Shown: positions 21,396 to 32,770, counted from the first letter of the stretch. The stretch: DNA of 64,000 bases from Inia geoffrensis (GCA_036417435.1 CM070901.1:162336044-162400043), one strand, 5' to 3'. A program made the numbers and translations. The notes: generated by a model not told the origin, from the letters alone.

Positions 21396-22794
21396 TGTGT
21401 AGGTGGATAAGCCCAGCTCTCTCTGTTCCTTAGTTATTAGTGAGGACTTCAAGAGGGTTGGGGCTGGTCCTAGCTCGGCCTGGTCTTTCCCAGGATGGAA
21501 GACACAGTGGGGGACTGTCCTCAGGATCTCTGGGCCCTTCGTCCTTCTGGCACAGGTGTTCCCCTGTATCCAAGGGGTTTGAGAGTCAGCATCCTTCTCT
21601 TTCCCTCTTCCAGACCAGCTCCTTATCTTCCCCTCAGGGTTCCCCTGGGCTCGACAGAGCTGGCTTGACAGACCCCACCCACCCCAGACCCCAGTCTTAC
21701 AAAGAACAAGGGAAGATGTCCAGTGGGGTATGCTTGATCAGAAAGCCTCACCCGAAGAGGGGATACAGTTATGCTCACAGAAGCTCCGAGTAAGACAGTC
21801 CTCAAAGCTCCAAACCTGAAGAGAGAAGCAATCCTGTCCCCCCAGTATGATATGGGAGGCACGGTCCTGCCCTTAGGAGCCCCTAGTCTGGACGGAAAAA
21901 CAGACCTTCCTTTACAAACCTCCAGTCTGATGGAGGAATTCTGGTGCTCACTGGAGTCAGGGGCCCCCGGAGAGAGATCAGGAACCTGAGTCCCTGCGGA
22001 CTCACAGAGACACGAGCTTACGTCATCCCGACAGAGACCATGGGTGAGGCGGCCCCTCTCATAGGTGGCACCCCCCTCCCTGAGCTCTGGGCATGAGACA
22101 GAAGGGCATCATCAGGGAGTCAGGGGCTCCCCTCCAGAGACACAGACACTCTCTGGCTCCCTCCACCCTGGAAGGTGGGCGGCCAGAGACTTCCTGTGTC
22201 ATGGTGGACCAGTCCCTGGGCCTTTCTGGGCCCATGTCATCCTTGGCTGAGGGCTGGGTGACATGGAATGCTGCTTCTGCCTCCACACTGGAATCTGTCC
22301 CTTCTCTCCTTGCCCTGGCCTTCTCCCACGCTCAGTGGTGTACTGGTAAGTAATTCACAGCTGGCTCTCCAGGAAACAAAGCCCTGATTTGCAGTGCTGG
22401 CCAGTCTCTGCGGTGTGAATACTCCCACCATGTTCAATTTCAAGCTACCAATGAGATGTTAATGAACGGGAGGTTTGGAAGAGACACAGAGGAGTACACC
22501 ATTCTACAGTGTTTCTGTACCATAGATGCAACTAGCCTCAAACGTGTAATCAATAGTACAATATTTTACTGTAATTAGGGATTGATAGGTTTTGCGTGTT
22601 TATTAACTTTGGTTTTAATATAATCTGTTTCATTGTGAGTTAAAACAATTTAATTGTTCATTGTGGCTGTGTTTAACAACTGACAGATGAAATTCCTGAA
22701 AATCTAACCATCAGTTCCGTGAGCTGGTTTGAGCCTGCTCTGGCACGCCACTGCCCCTACCCCTCTCATGCCATCATCCCTGCTTCTTTTCTTT
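21396..22794. other. No gene seen; unique DNA
   Basis: No repeat recognised with confidence. An AT-richer unique block occupies about 22430-22700 (see findings). Confidence 0.45.
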
Positions 22795-22994
22795 GTGCTT
22801 TTGTGGTACGCGGGCCTCTCACTGTTGTGGCCTCTCCCGTTGCGGAGCACAGGCTCTGGACACGCAGGCTCAGCGGCCATGGCTCATGGGCCCAGCCGCT
22901 CCGCGGCATGAGGGATCTTCCCGGACCGGGGCACAAACCCATGTCTCCTGCATCGGCATGTGGACTCTCAACCACTGCACCACCAGGGAAGCCC
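22795..22994 (-). mobile_element. CHR-type cetacean SINE, antisense, older copy
   Basis: The body from TACGCGGGCCTCTCACTGTTG to CACCACCAGGGAAGCCC is the reverse complement of the copies at 6234 and 7604. It has lost a clear poly-A tail (only a broken T-rich stretch precedes 22805), and I cannot find a clean target-site duplication. Together with more CpG decay, this makes it look older than the 36991 and 45036 copies. Confidence 0.93.
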
Positions 22995-23629
22995 TCTTCA
23001 CTTGTTTTGATAGATTTTACAAAATTGGCACGTTCCAGATTTTGTGGTTGGAGTTGTAGCCGATTTCTGGTATAATTCACAATGAAAAGACACCCCCTCT
23101 ATTTTTCATTTTTGTTCTTGTGATTGTTGTTTTAGGTTGATTTTGAGAGAAGAAGGTAAATATGTGTCTACTCCACCATTTTCACTTAGGCATCAAGTGC
23201 TTTCTCCTCCATTATCTTTTTCAATCCCATTGCCAACCCAGGGAAGTTGCAGGGTGGCTTCCTCGCAGAGCAGAGAAGAGAACTGGGGGACCCAGAGCCT
23301 GAGAGTAGAACAAGACTGCATGGCCATCCTAGGCAAGAGCAGGCAGCACTCACATGTACCCTGTCCCACTTCAGAAACAAATCCTGACATGTGACCCATA
23401 ACTCTCTCACACACTGGCTTTGGCATATGCAAGGCCTCTGCATTCCCATGGCAGACATCACTAATCCATCACAGCACTCTTTCTTCCTGATCCTGAACCC
23501 AGCCCCAATCTTCTTTTCAAGGCTACATATCAGGAAAACAAAACCAACCAACTGGCATGGGTCTGTGAAATGAAACTTGTCTACCTACCTGGTATTAGAG
23601 ATTTTACGGGTATGCTGAATAGTTGTGCA
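22995..23629. other. No gene seen
   Basis: Unique-looking sequence. Frames here (for example 23186-23551 minus) have no recognisable domain. Confidence 0.45.
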
Positions 23630-23830
23630 GTCAGAGAGCCCGGGGTTTGAATTCCAGTTCTGTGAAAGCCTAGAAGGGCAAAGTTGGGCAAATATTTTTG
23701 CAACTCTGAATCTCAGCTTTCCCATGTGTTAAATAAGGATCATTTAGTTGGTTGGGGGATTACATGAGGCAATGTTGGTAAAGTTCCTAACCAAGCACAT
23801 GGCACATAACAGATATTCAATAGTACTTTT
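23630..23830 (+). repeat. MIR SINE, sense
   Basis: CAGTCAGAGAGCCCGGGGTTTGAA head (20-base core near 23629), CTGAATCTCAGCTTTCCCATG middle, AATAAGGATCATTTAG, and GCACATGGCACATAACAGAT tail. Nearly full length. Confidence 0.85.
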
Positions 23831-23862
23831 AGAAAGAAATGAAAAAAAGTATTGTTCTTCTC

Positions 23863-23875
23863 TTTTTTTTTTTTT
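23863..23875. repeat. Poly-T run flanked by a short direct repeat
   Basis: T13, with TTCTTCTCTT at both 23855-23864 and 23880-23889. Could be slippage or the remains of a tiny retroposed tail. Confidence 0.8.
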
Positions 23876-24249
23876 ATTATTCTTCTCTTGATGAAGCTTA
23901 TGAATATGGGGGGAGACAGATTTCACCCCATGTGTAAACTCTAGTATTGAATACAGTTGTGAGGTTGGGTCCAGACTCAGTGGGGCAGGTGCTATAATTG
24001 ATTAACAATGTCTGCCATGTGCATGCGATGAGAAGCTGTGATTTGTGTGCTGCCATATATGAAGTGGGAAGTAAAAGAGAGTTTGGGATGTTCAGGCCCT
24101 GCTCCATCACACATATCCCACTGTTTCTTGTGGACCACACAGGTATATGAAGAGAAGGCTCTGCTTTCACCACCATGGTGCTCCCTACTGCTCTGATGAC
24201 AGTCTGGTAACTTTCATTATCTAAGCTGAAGGGGAGCCAAGACTAAGTG

Positions 24250-24450
24250 ATGCAGTGAGAAGGTCACTGGGAGGTGTCAGAAAGCCTATATTCTAGTTCT
24301 GGGTTCCCATGGACCAGCTGCTTGTCCTTGAGCAAGCCTCTTCCTCTTGGGGGTGGGGAGTAGGGGGGAACAGGAGGTGGTAGTGGATGAATGTTATCCT
24401 GGAAAGTGAAATTGGCCTAGATGATCTCTAGGAATTCTTCCAGCAGACAC
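24250..24450 (+). repeat. MIR SINE fragment, diverged, sense
   Basis: CTATATTCTAGTTCTGGGTTC, GTCCTTGAGCAAGCCTCTTCC and GAAATTGGCCTAGATGATC fit a diverged MIR. Confidence 0.5.
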
Positions 24451-24479
24451 TTAGTAAATTTGGGATTTTCTGGTTTTTA

Positions 24480-24549
24480 TTTGTTAAAATGCAAATTTCT
24501 GTATGCATTTTACATTTTAATTATAAAATATATATAACATAAAATTTAC
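24480..24549 (-). repeat. Old L1 ORF2/3' piece, antisense (outer part)
   Basis: AAAATATATATAACATAAAATTTACC continues, after the nested L1 end, into the sequence starting near 24820. It is the outer flank of the old antisense L1. Confidence 0.5.
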
Positions 24550-24815
24550 CTTTTTTTAACATTCCTATTGGAGTATAATTGCTTTACAATGGTGTGTTAG
24601 TTTCTGCTTTATAACAAAGTGAATCAGTTATACATATACATATAACCCCATATCTCTTCCCTCTTGTGTCTCCCTCCCTCCCACCCTCCCTATCCCACCC
24701 TTCTAGCTGGTCACAAAGCAGCAAGCTGATCTCCCTGTGCTATGCGACTGCTTCCCACTGGCTATCTATTTTACATTTGGTAGTGTATATGTGTCCATAA
24801 ATATACTACCACTCA
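24550..24815 (-). repeat. Younger L1 3' end, antisense, nested in older L1
   Basis: Begins with a T-run then ATTCCTATTGGAGTATAATTGC (the reversed polyadenylation end), AACAAAGTGAATCAGTTATAC, a CT-rich TCCCTCCCTCCCACCC stretch and CTGGTCACAAAGCAGCAAGC. This is the cetartiodactyl-type L1 3'UTR. It ends in TTTGGTAGTGTATATGTGTCC. 5'-truncated; no ORF remains. Confidence 0.85.
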
Positions 24816-26705
24816 CTCACAAAGTGTAAGTTTAATGGCCTTAAGTACATTCACATCACCACTATCCATCTCCAGAACTTCATCATTCCACACTGAAACT
24901 CCGTACCCATTAAACCATAACTCCACATTCTCCCTCTCCCCAAGCACCTGCTAACCACTATTCTACTTTCTGTCTCTAAGAATTTGACTATTCCGGGTAC
25001 TTCATATAATTGGAATCATACAATATTTGTCCTTTTGTGTCTGGCTTATTTTACACAGCATAATGTCTTCAAGCTTTATCCATGTCATAGCATGTATCAG
25101 AATTTCACTACTTTTTAAGGCTGAATAATATTTCATTGTATGTATACACCACTTTTTGTTTATACATTCATCTGTTGATGAACATTTGCGTGGTCTCCAT
25201 CTTTTGGCTATTGTGAATAATGCTGTTATGAATCTTGGTATAAAAATATCTTTTGAAGCTCGAATTTTAGTTCTTTGAGGTATCTACCCAGAAGTAGAAT
25301 TGTTGGATTATATTCTGTGTTTGTTTTTTTAGAGGACTGCCATATTGTTTTCTACAGTGGCTGCACCATTGTACATTCCCACCAGCAGTGTCCAAGGGTT
25401 CCATCCTCACCAACTCTTGTAATTTTCTATCGTTTTGATTATAGTCATCTTAATGAGTGTGAAGTGATATCTTATGTGGTTTTGATTTGTATTTCCCTAA
25501 TTTTTATCATTTGTGAGAACCTTTTCATGTGCTTATTGGACATTGGTATATCTTCTTTGGAGAAATGTCTGTTCAGGTCCTTTGCCCATTTTAAAATTGT
25601 TGTTGTTTTCATTGAGTTTTAGGAGTTCTTTATATAATCTGGGTATTAATCCCTTATCAGATACGATTTGCAAATATTTTCTCACATTCTGTGGGTTGCC
25701 TTATTACTTGGTTGATAATGCCCTCTGATGCACAAAAGTTTTTACAAAATTTTTGATGTGTTCTAATTTATCTATTTTTTTCTTCTGTTGTCTGTGCTTT
25801 TGGTGTCATATCAAAGCAATCATTGCTGAATCCAATGCCATGAAGTTTTCATCTATGTTTTCTTCTAAAAGTTTTATAGTTTTAGCTCTTATATTTAAGT
25901 TTTTAATCTAATTTGGGTAAATTTTTGTATATGTTTTAAGATAAGGGTCCATCTTTATTATTTTGCATGTAGATATCCAGTTTTCCCAATACCATTAGTT
26001 AAAAAGATTGTTCTTTCCCCACTGAATTCTCTTGGAACTCTTGTTGAAAATCTCTGGACCACATATACAAAGCTTTATTTTGGGGCTCTGTACTCTACTT
26101 AATTGGTATATATGTCTGTCTTTATGCCAGTACCACACTGTTTTGATTACTATATTTTGTAATAAGTTTTGACATCAGAAAGTGTAAGACCTCCAACTTT
26201 GTTCTTTTTCAAGATATTTTTGGCTGTTCAGGATCCCTTGAGATTCTGTATTAATTTCAGGATGGATTTTTCTATTTCTGCAAAAAAAAAATCATTGGGA
26301 TTGCATTTAATCTGTAGATTGCTTTGAGTAGCATTGACATATTAATGTTAAGTTTATAATAATACATCTTCAAATCCATGAACATGAAACGTGTTTTTGT
26401 TTACTTACATCTTCTTTTATTTCTTTCAGCAATGCTTCAGGGTTTTTAGTGTACAAGTCCTCCACTTCTTCAGTTAACCTATTTCCTAAGTATTTTATTC
26501 TTTGTGGTGCTATTGTAAATGGAATTGTTCTCTTAATTTCCTTTTCAGATTGCTCATTTTTACGATCAAGCTGACTGCTCCAACTAGAACATTCAGTACT
26601 ATGTTGAACAGAAGTGGTAGAAGTGGGCATTTTTTCTCATTTCCCTCATCTTAGAGGAAAAGCTTTTTCAGTATTTCACCATTGAGTACGGTGTTAGTAA
26701 TGAAT
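24816..26705 (-). repeat. Old L1 LINE ORF2 region, antisense
   Basis: Continuous antisense ORF2 landmarks: GACTATTCCGGGTACTTCATA, CTGAATAATATTTCATTGTATG, TTCTACAGTGGCTGCACCATTG, GGAGAAATGTCTGTTCAGGTCC, and further in AGTACCACACTGTTTTGATTAC. The minus-strand frame 26370-26630 retains RIKYLGNRLTEEVEDLY, a recognisable ORF2 segment downstream of the reverse transcriptase core. Otherwise full of stops and frameshifts, so inactive. Confidence 0.88.
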
Positions 26706-27814
26706 TTGTTTTTTAAAGAAAGACCTCAAATCTCCCTGCTTCTGAGTATCCTAAACAAACCCCAGAAGGTCATTGCTGGTCCCCATGGAATTAATGGCCC
26801 TGGACCTTCCTCCTAATTTAATGCAAATCCTATCTGGCCTTATTGTGCAGGAGTTTCAGTTCATTTTTACTTTCTTGGCGATACAATCCATCCTCGTTTC
26901 CAGCCAAGTCTCTAATCCCTGCAATTTTCATGGTTCTAGTAATTATGAAAAAAAAAAAAATCCAAAGGATAGAACATTTGCATCCTGTCTATGAGATTAC
27001 ACACCTTAGTGGAGTTTATTAAATCTATTTTGCAGTTTCTGAGAAAATTAGACTCATTCTTTGTGGCTCCAGAGGACAAAACAAGAGCCAGTTGCTAGAA
27101 CCTTCCAGGAAGCAGATAAGAATTCAAAGGGAAGAAACACTTTCTGCCTGTCAGAGCAGTCAGCACAAAGACAGCCACCAGGAGGTCAGGGACAAGTCCA
27201 GCAGGGTCCAGTGCCTGGTGTGGTCATTGAAGGGGACAGTTGAGAACATGGGCTGTGGGTCATACATGGGTTCACTTTCCAACCCCCTACTTCCCAGGGA
27301 TTCAGGCAGATGAATTGATTTTTCTAAGCCTCTGGAGACAACCATGCAAAGCACAGAGAAATGTTTTGTGGTCATGCTATTATTTCATTATACAGAGTAA
27401 GGGAGTGCTTCACTCCACACCTAGTTTGTTGCTTGGGCTACATGTCCATCAATGGCCAGCTATGGCCCTGCTTTATATGTTCTTCACTTAGGAAACCAAG
27501 CTTTTGAATTAGTCACTGTTTAGAAAGTTTCTCCTCACTGTGTAAGAAGAAAAAAATAACTTTGGGGTTTGGGAGGAGAGAGGGGAGAGTGTCTCACATT
27601 GGCGTTTAAGTGCCCTGGCCAGAACTGAAACATGCTGCTTCCACTCACAATGAGTGGGTCAGAGCTAGTTACCCAACAAGCCCTAACCAAGAGGACCAGA
27701 AAGGTCAAGTCCTGAGATACTTGATGAACAGAACCAGGGACAACGACGCTGAGCACTCTTGCCTGGTGGATGATGGCATCTTTCAGTGGAAACCTGGAAA
27801 AGAGCATGTTTGAG
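26706..27814. other. No gene seen
   Basis: Mostly unique. A diverged MIR-like stretch (GAGAACATGGGCTGTGGGTC and CTAAGCCTCTGGAGACAACC) lies near 27242-27345. Frames lack domains. Confidence 0.45.
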
Positions 27815-28955
27815 GGAAAAAGTCAAAAATAATGATAAGAATTTTCCACTTCTAGCATGACAGCATGAAAAGCTCCAGAAACCCATTTCTCTGTGAAACT
27901 GGTGAAAAATACTAAAAACCAAACCAAAACAAACCCCACCCAAACCTTTAAAATCTTTAGAAATGGTCCTATGGACATAAAGCAAATACAGAAGCACTTA
28001 TTTAAGAAACCCCACAAAAACTGATAAGACCTGCAGAGTCTGGGATATCTGAACCAAGACTCATATCCTTACCACCCCTGCCCAGTTCTACATGATGGAA
28101 AGTGCACTCAATATTGGTACAGCTGAGAACACAGGGATCCCTCTTCCAGCCAGAGACCTATTTTCCCAGGAAGGGTAGGATATCAGGATTTCTAATCCTG
28201 CCCCCAGCTACTTGTTGTCAAGGCTAAGTTCAGGGCAAGTGTGGCTAAGAGGTGGAGGTGCTCGTCTTCTGCCCATCCCCCACTCATGGGCTCTACTTGA
28301 GTGCAACATCACTGAGAATACTGGGACCCTCACTGTCCTTGCCCTGCATCATGGGGTGGGAGTTTCAGACAAAGAGGCAAGTCCAAGAGATCTGGAGCTG
28401 CTATTGCCCCATCCACTAAACACTCAGATCCTGAAATGGGGATGTCATACAGAGAGAAGTGTGCCATTTTCCCCACCCCAGAACAAGAGATGAGGCTGAG
28501 AGATGATTTTGCTCAAGGGGAGTAGCTGGGTATAGAATAGAGCACACCAAATTACCCCCACCCCAAAGGAGCTGACTTTATTTGCAGCAGAATGTGGAGA
28601 AGTTCAAGTGTAAGGTAATTGTCAAAATTAGTGAAAGTTGTAGTGAAATGTAATTGGGAAGAGATTGATAGATTCATTGGAGATGGAGGTTAAACTGAAG
28701 GCCAGCTATTTTCGCAGAGAGAACTAGGGAAAGAGACATGTGAGAAGAACCCTCCAGGGGTCAGAATAAATCTCAAACACTGACCTCTGAAACTATCCCT
28801 TCAAAGGAGTCTAAGTTTGATTAGGTTTGTCTGTGAAGCAATTTATGCTCCAGAGCTTTTTTTTTTTTTTTAAACAACAGAATAATTAGCCAGCAGTAAG
28901 TGGAACTTAACAGCTGGGTCTGGTCACCCCAGGGTGGCTGTGGGCATATCCCCTT
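27815..28955 (+). repeat. L1/HAL1-type 5'UTR-like LINE sequence, sense
   Basis: AGCATGACAGCATGAAAAGCTCCAGAAACCC and GGTGAAAAATACTAAAAACC resemble the start of old L1/HAL1 5'UTRs, followed by a long GC-moderate leader with no ORF. A T16 run sits at 28857-28872. It meets ORF2 sequence abruptly near 28956. Assignment is from overall resemblance. Confidence 0.5.
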
Positions 28956-29535
28956 CTATTCAATGTTGTACTACAGGTTCTATCCAGGATAATTAGGCAA
29001 GAAAAAGAAATGAAAGGCAACCAGATTGGAAAGGAAGAAGTTAAACTATTTTTAATTACAGATGACATGATTTTGTATACAGAAAGTCCTAAGTCATCCT
29101 CTAAATTTACTAGAACTAATAAAAAATTAAACCCACTAAAACCCTATTAGGACAAATGAGTTCACCAAGACTGAAAGATACAAGATCAATATATAAAAAT
29201 TGATTGTATTTCTAAACACTGGCAATGAACAAATCAAAAATGAAATTCAGAAAACAATTACATTTACAATAGAATCAAAAAGAATAAAGTATTTAGGAAT
29301 AGATTTAACCAAAGAAGTGCAAAACTTATACTCTGAAAACTACGAAACTTTATTGAAACAAATTAAAGATGATGCAAATAAATGGACAAACATTCCATGT
29401 TCATGGATTGGAAGACACAGTATTGTTAAGGTGGCAATACTCCTGAAATTGATCTGCAGGTTCAATACAATCCCTATTAGCATCTCAGATGACTTCATTG
29501 TAGAAATTGACAAGCTGCTACTAAAATATATGTGG
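28956..29535 (+). repeat. Old L1 ORF2 fragment, sense (left part)
   Basis: Enters inside the reverse transcriptase domain (TTACAGATGACATGATTTTG, reading ..TDDMI, a decayed FADDMI-type active-site motif) and runs through KRIKYLGIDLTKEVQNLY. It stops at the TAAAATATATGTGGC target site. The continuation lies at 30497. Confidence 0.9.
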
Positions 29536-29536
29536 C

Positions 29537-30171
29537 TTCCCCTCCCCCGTGTGTCCTCAAGTCCGTTCTCTATGTCTGCGTCTTTATTCCTGCCCTGCCA
29601 CTAGGTTCATCGGTACCGTTTTTTTAGATTCCATATATGTGCAATAGCATACGGTATTTGTTTTCCTCTTTCTGACTTACTTCACTGTGTATGACAGACT
29701 CTAGGTCCATCCACCTCATACAAATAACTCACTCTCATTCTTTTTTATGGCTGAATAATATTCCATTGTATATATTTGCCACATCTTCTTTATCCATTCA
29801 TCTGTCGATGGACACTTAGGTTGCTTCCATGTCCTGGCTATTGTAAATAGTGCAGCAATGAACATCATGGTACTTGTATCTTCTTGAATTATGATTTTCT
29901 CAAGGTATATGCCCAGTAGCGGAGTTGCTGGGACATACGGTAGTTCTATTTTTAGTTTTTTAAGGCACCTCCATACTGTTCTCCATAGTGGTTGTATCAA
30001 TTTACATTCCCACCAATAGTGGAGGAGGGTTCCCTTTTCACCACACCCTTTCCAGCATTTATTGTTTCTAGATTTTTTGATAATGGCCATTCTGACCGGT
30101 GTGAGGTAATACCTCATTGTAGTTTTGATTTGCATTTCTCTAATGATTAGTGATGTTGTGCATCTCTTCAT
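29537..30171 (-). repeat. L1 ORF2 C-terminus and start of 3'UTR, inverted segment
   Basis: The minus strand keeps an open frame of 151 codons (29716-30171) with [16 protein letters not shown] and [14 protein letters not shown], the standard C-terminal region of L1 ORF2 protein including its cysteine/histidine-rich motif. After the stop, the early 3'UTR runs to 29537 and breaks off without a poly-A tail. Less decayed than the surrounding L1. Confidence 0.92.
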
Positions 30172-30482
30172 GGATTACATAATTCCATTTATATGAAATG
30201 TCCAGAATATGGAGATCTATAGAGAAAGAAAGTAGATTAGTGGGTGATTAGGGCACCCACTAATGGGTGGGGTTGAGGGGATGGAATAGGTGGGCAGGAG
30301 GGCGATAGTTAAAATGTATGGGGTTTCTTACGGAGGTGATGAAAGTGTTCTAAAATTGACTGTGGTTGCCCATATCTGTGATTATACTGAGAACCATTTA
30401 ATTGTAGACTTTAAATAGGTGAACTGTATGGTATGTGAATTATATCTCAATAGAGTTGTTTAAAAAACTAAAACTAAATAAA
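30172..30482 (+). repeat. Old-type L1 3'UTR terminus, sense
   Basis: TAATTCCATTTATATGAAATG, GAAAGTAGATTAGTGGG, TGATGAAAGTGTTCTAAAATTG and ATGTGAATTATATCTCAATAG are an L1M-type 3' end. It ends in an A-rich tail (AAAAAACTAAAACTAAATAA) right at the target-site duplication. Confidence 0.85.
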
Positions 30483-30496
30483 TAAAATACATGTGG

Positions 30497-31373
30497 CACT
30501 GCGAGTGACCCAGAACAGCTAAAACAATTTTGGAAAAGAGAAACAATGTAGGATGATTCACATTTTTAAACTTCAAAACGTACTAGAATGCAGCAGTAAC
30601 AAAGACAACATGGAACTGGCATGAGGACAGACATATAATCAATGAACTATAATTGAGAGTCCAAAAATGAACCCATGGTTCTGTGGTCAATTGAGTTTCA
30701 ACAAAGGTGCCAAGACAAATCAATGGGAAAATAATAGTCTTTTCAACAAATGGTCCTGCAACAACTGGATAGCCACATGCAAAAAATGAAGCTGGACCAT
30801 TACTTTATATTATATGAAAAATGACTCAAAATGGTTCAGATATAAGTGTAAGAGATGACTCTACAAAACTCTTAGGAGAAAACATAAGGGTATACCTGCA
30901 TGACCTTGGATTTGGCAACAAATTGCAAGATTTGATACCTAAAGCCTGAGTAACACACAAACAAAAATAAATGTAAATTTGACTTTAACAAAATTTTTAA
31001 AACTTTTGTTCTTCAGACGCCACTGTCAAGCAAGTGAAAAGGCAAGTCACAGACTGGAAAAATGTATTTGAATGTATCATATACCTAATAAAGATAGACT
31101 ATATTTTTAAAACTCTTACAACTCAGCAACAAAAAAGACAAACAATCCAGTTTAAAATGGACAAATGATTTGAATATACATTTCTCCAAAGAAGATATAC
31201 AAATGACCAATAAGCACATGAAAAGATGCTCCATATCATTAGTTATCAGGAAAAGCATTTCATACCTACTAGAATAAAAAAGTCAGATAATAACAAGTGT
31301 TATGTGGAGAAATTGGAACCCCTATATATTGCTGGTAGGAATGTAGGAAGTATAGTCATTTGGAAAACAGTCT
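30497..31373 (+). repeat. Old L1 ORF2 fragment, sense (right part)
   Basis: Continues the 28956-29535 element: ACCCAGAACAGCTAAAAC, CTTTTCAACAAATGGTCCTG and, further on, CTCCAAAGAAGATATACAAATG. Multiple stops. The end near 31373 is abrupt, with no 3'UTR. Confidence 0.88.
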
Positions 31374-32060
31374 GGCTGAAGACAAAGAGAGTATCTTGAA
31401 AGCAGCAAGAAAAAAATGACCCATTACAGATGAGAAACTATCAATAATATTAACAGCTGACTTCTCATCAGCAACCATGGAGGCCCAAAGGCAGTGGGAT
31501 GACATATTCAAAGTGCTTATAGAAAAATTGTCAACCAAGAAATTTATATCCAGGGAAAACATTCTTCAAAACGGAAGGAGAAATTAAGATCTTACCAGAT
31601 ACGCAAAAAACTCAGTATCTGTCACTAGCAGAGCTGCCCTGCAAGGAATACTGAAAACAGTGCTTCAGGCTGAGATGAAAGGACTCTGGATAACAATTTT
31701 AATCCACATGAAGAAATAAAGAGCACTGCCGTCGTAGCTACATAGGTAAATATAAAAGGGAGTATAAATGCAATTTTTGTAATCATTTTCTTCTCATATT
31801 TGATTTAAAAGACAACTGCACAAGGCAATAATTATAAATCTGTGCTGATGGGCTTAGAACATATGAAGATAATTTGCATAACAATAATAACATGGGAGGA
31901 GGTAATAGGACTTTATTGGAGCAAAGATTTTTTATGTTTTTGAAATTAAACTGGCATTAATTTGAACTAGATTGCTTTAAATTAACATTAATGGTAATTC
32001 CTGAGGCAACCGCTCAGAAAATAATTTTAAAATATAATAAAAGAAACAACAAGGAAATTA
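31374..32060 (+). repeat. L1/HAL1 ORF1-derived segment, sense
   Basis: CTTGAAAGCAGCAAGAAAAAA, CAACCATGGAGGCCCAAAGGC, GATGACATATTCAAAGTGC and GGAGAAATTAAGATCTTACC correspond to the C-terminal half of L1/HAL1 ORF1. They are followed by AT-rich downstream sequence. It lies after ORF2 sequence, the reverse of normal L1 order. Confidence 0.75.
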
Positions 32061-32394
32061 AAATGACATCCCTGTCAGAAGTAGGATTTCATCTTGGGGC
32101 AGTGTGACTCTGGGCCTGCCTGCTTTGTTACAGGCAATCTCTACAGTCACCATCACCGTCACGCTCACATGTGTCCCATGAGGTGGGCAGCATGGGGACC
32201 AGGATCTCTGTTAGACATATGGGAAAACTGAGACAAGGGAATGACCCATGGTACTGTGGCTTGCTTGTGCCAGGGCTTGCTCCAGAACATAAGGGCTCTA
32301 GATCTTTAGTCTTGAAACTTGTGAAATAAATTCATAGCTGCTTTCATGGCACACTGAATCCCTGATGCTAATTCTTCAGGGGGCTTAAGAATTA

Positions 32395-32600
32395 TCTGCT
32401 CAAGGAGGATAGACATGTCTGTTCAAAAGCTGATCCCCAGGCCCCAGTAATTCTGACTCAGTGGATATCAGATAAGGCTGGGGAATCTGTAATTCAAACA
32501 GGCACCCCCCACTTACTTCTGCCCACCTCTTCCCAGCCCAAGGTGACTCTGATGCAAGTTTGCGTGCAGGGCACACATGGAGAAATCCTGGTTTTAGGAT
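32395..32600. repeat. MER5-like hAT-Charlie DNA transposon remnant
   Basis: CTGATCCCCAGGCCCCAGTAATTCTGACTCAGTGG (core near 32430) and AAGGTGACTCTGATGCAAG resemble the non-autonomous MER5 family. The terminal inverted repeats are too decayed to mark. Confidence 0.45.
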
Positions 32601-32629
32601 ATTCCAGGCCCTGTTCTAAGGACTTCACA

Positions 32630-32770
32630 TTCATTTTGGCCCAGTTTTTCAGATCACAGATCCTGGATCCAGCCTACCTGCATTGCAACCCAGGCTTCAG
32701 CACTTACCAGTTCAGGTTAAAGCCTTCAGAATAGTACCTGGCGCAAAGTACACGTTTTATAATATCAGCT
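32630..32770 (+). repeat. MIR SINE, internally deleted, sense
   Basis: A head with GGATCCAGCCTACCTGCATTG and CACTTACCAGTTCAGG jumps to the MIR tail AGTACCTGGCGCAAAGTACA. The core is missing. Confidence 0.5.

Larger units (their letters stand above)
29522..30497. mobile_element. Compound L1 insertion with 15-bp target-site duplication
   Basis: TAAAATATATGTGGC (29522-29536) and TAAAATACATGTGGC (30483-30497) differ at one base and bracket the insertion. Inside are an inverted L1 segment (29537-30171) and a sense L1 3' end with an A-rich tail (30172-30482). The host ORF2 reads continuously when the insert is ignored. Confidence 0.8.

Noticed and set aside
29716..30171. 151-codon minus-strand frame with a clear L1 ORF2 C-terminus
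   Set aside because: A real L1 remnant but not a gene: it lacks endonuclease and reverse transcriptase and has no start of its own.
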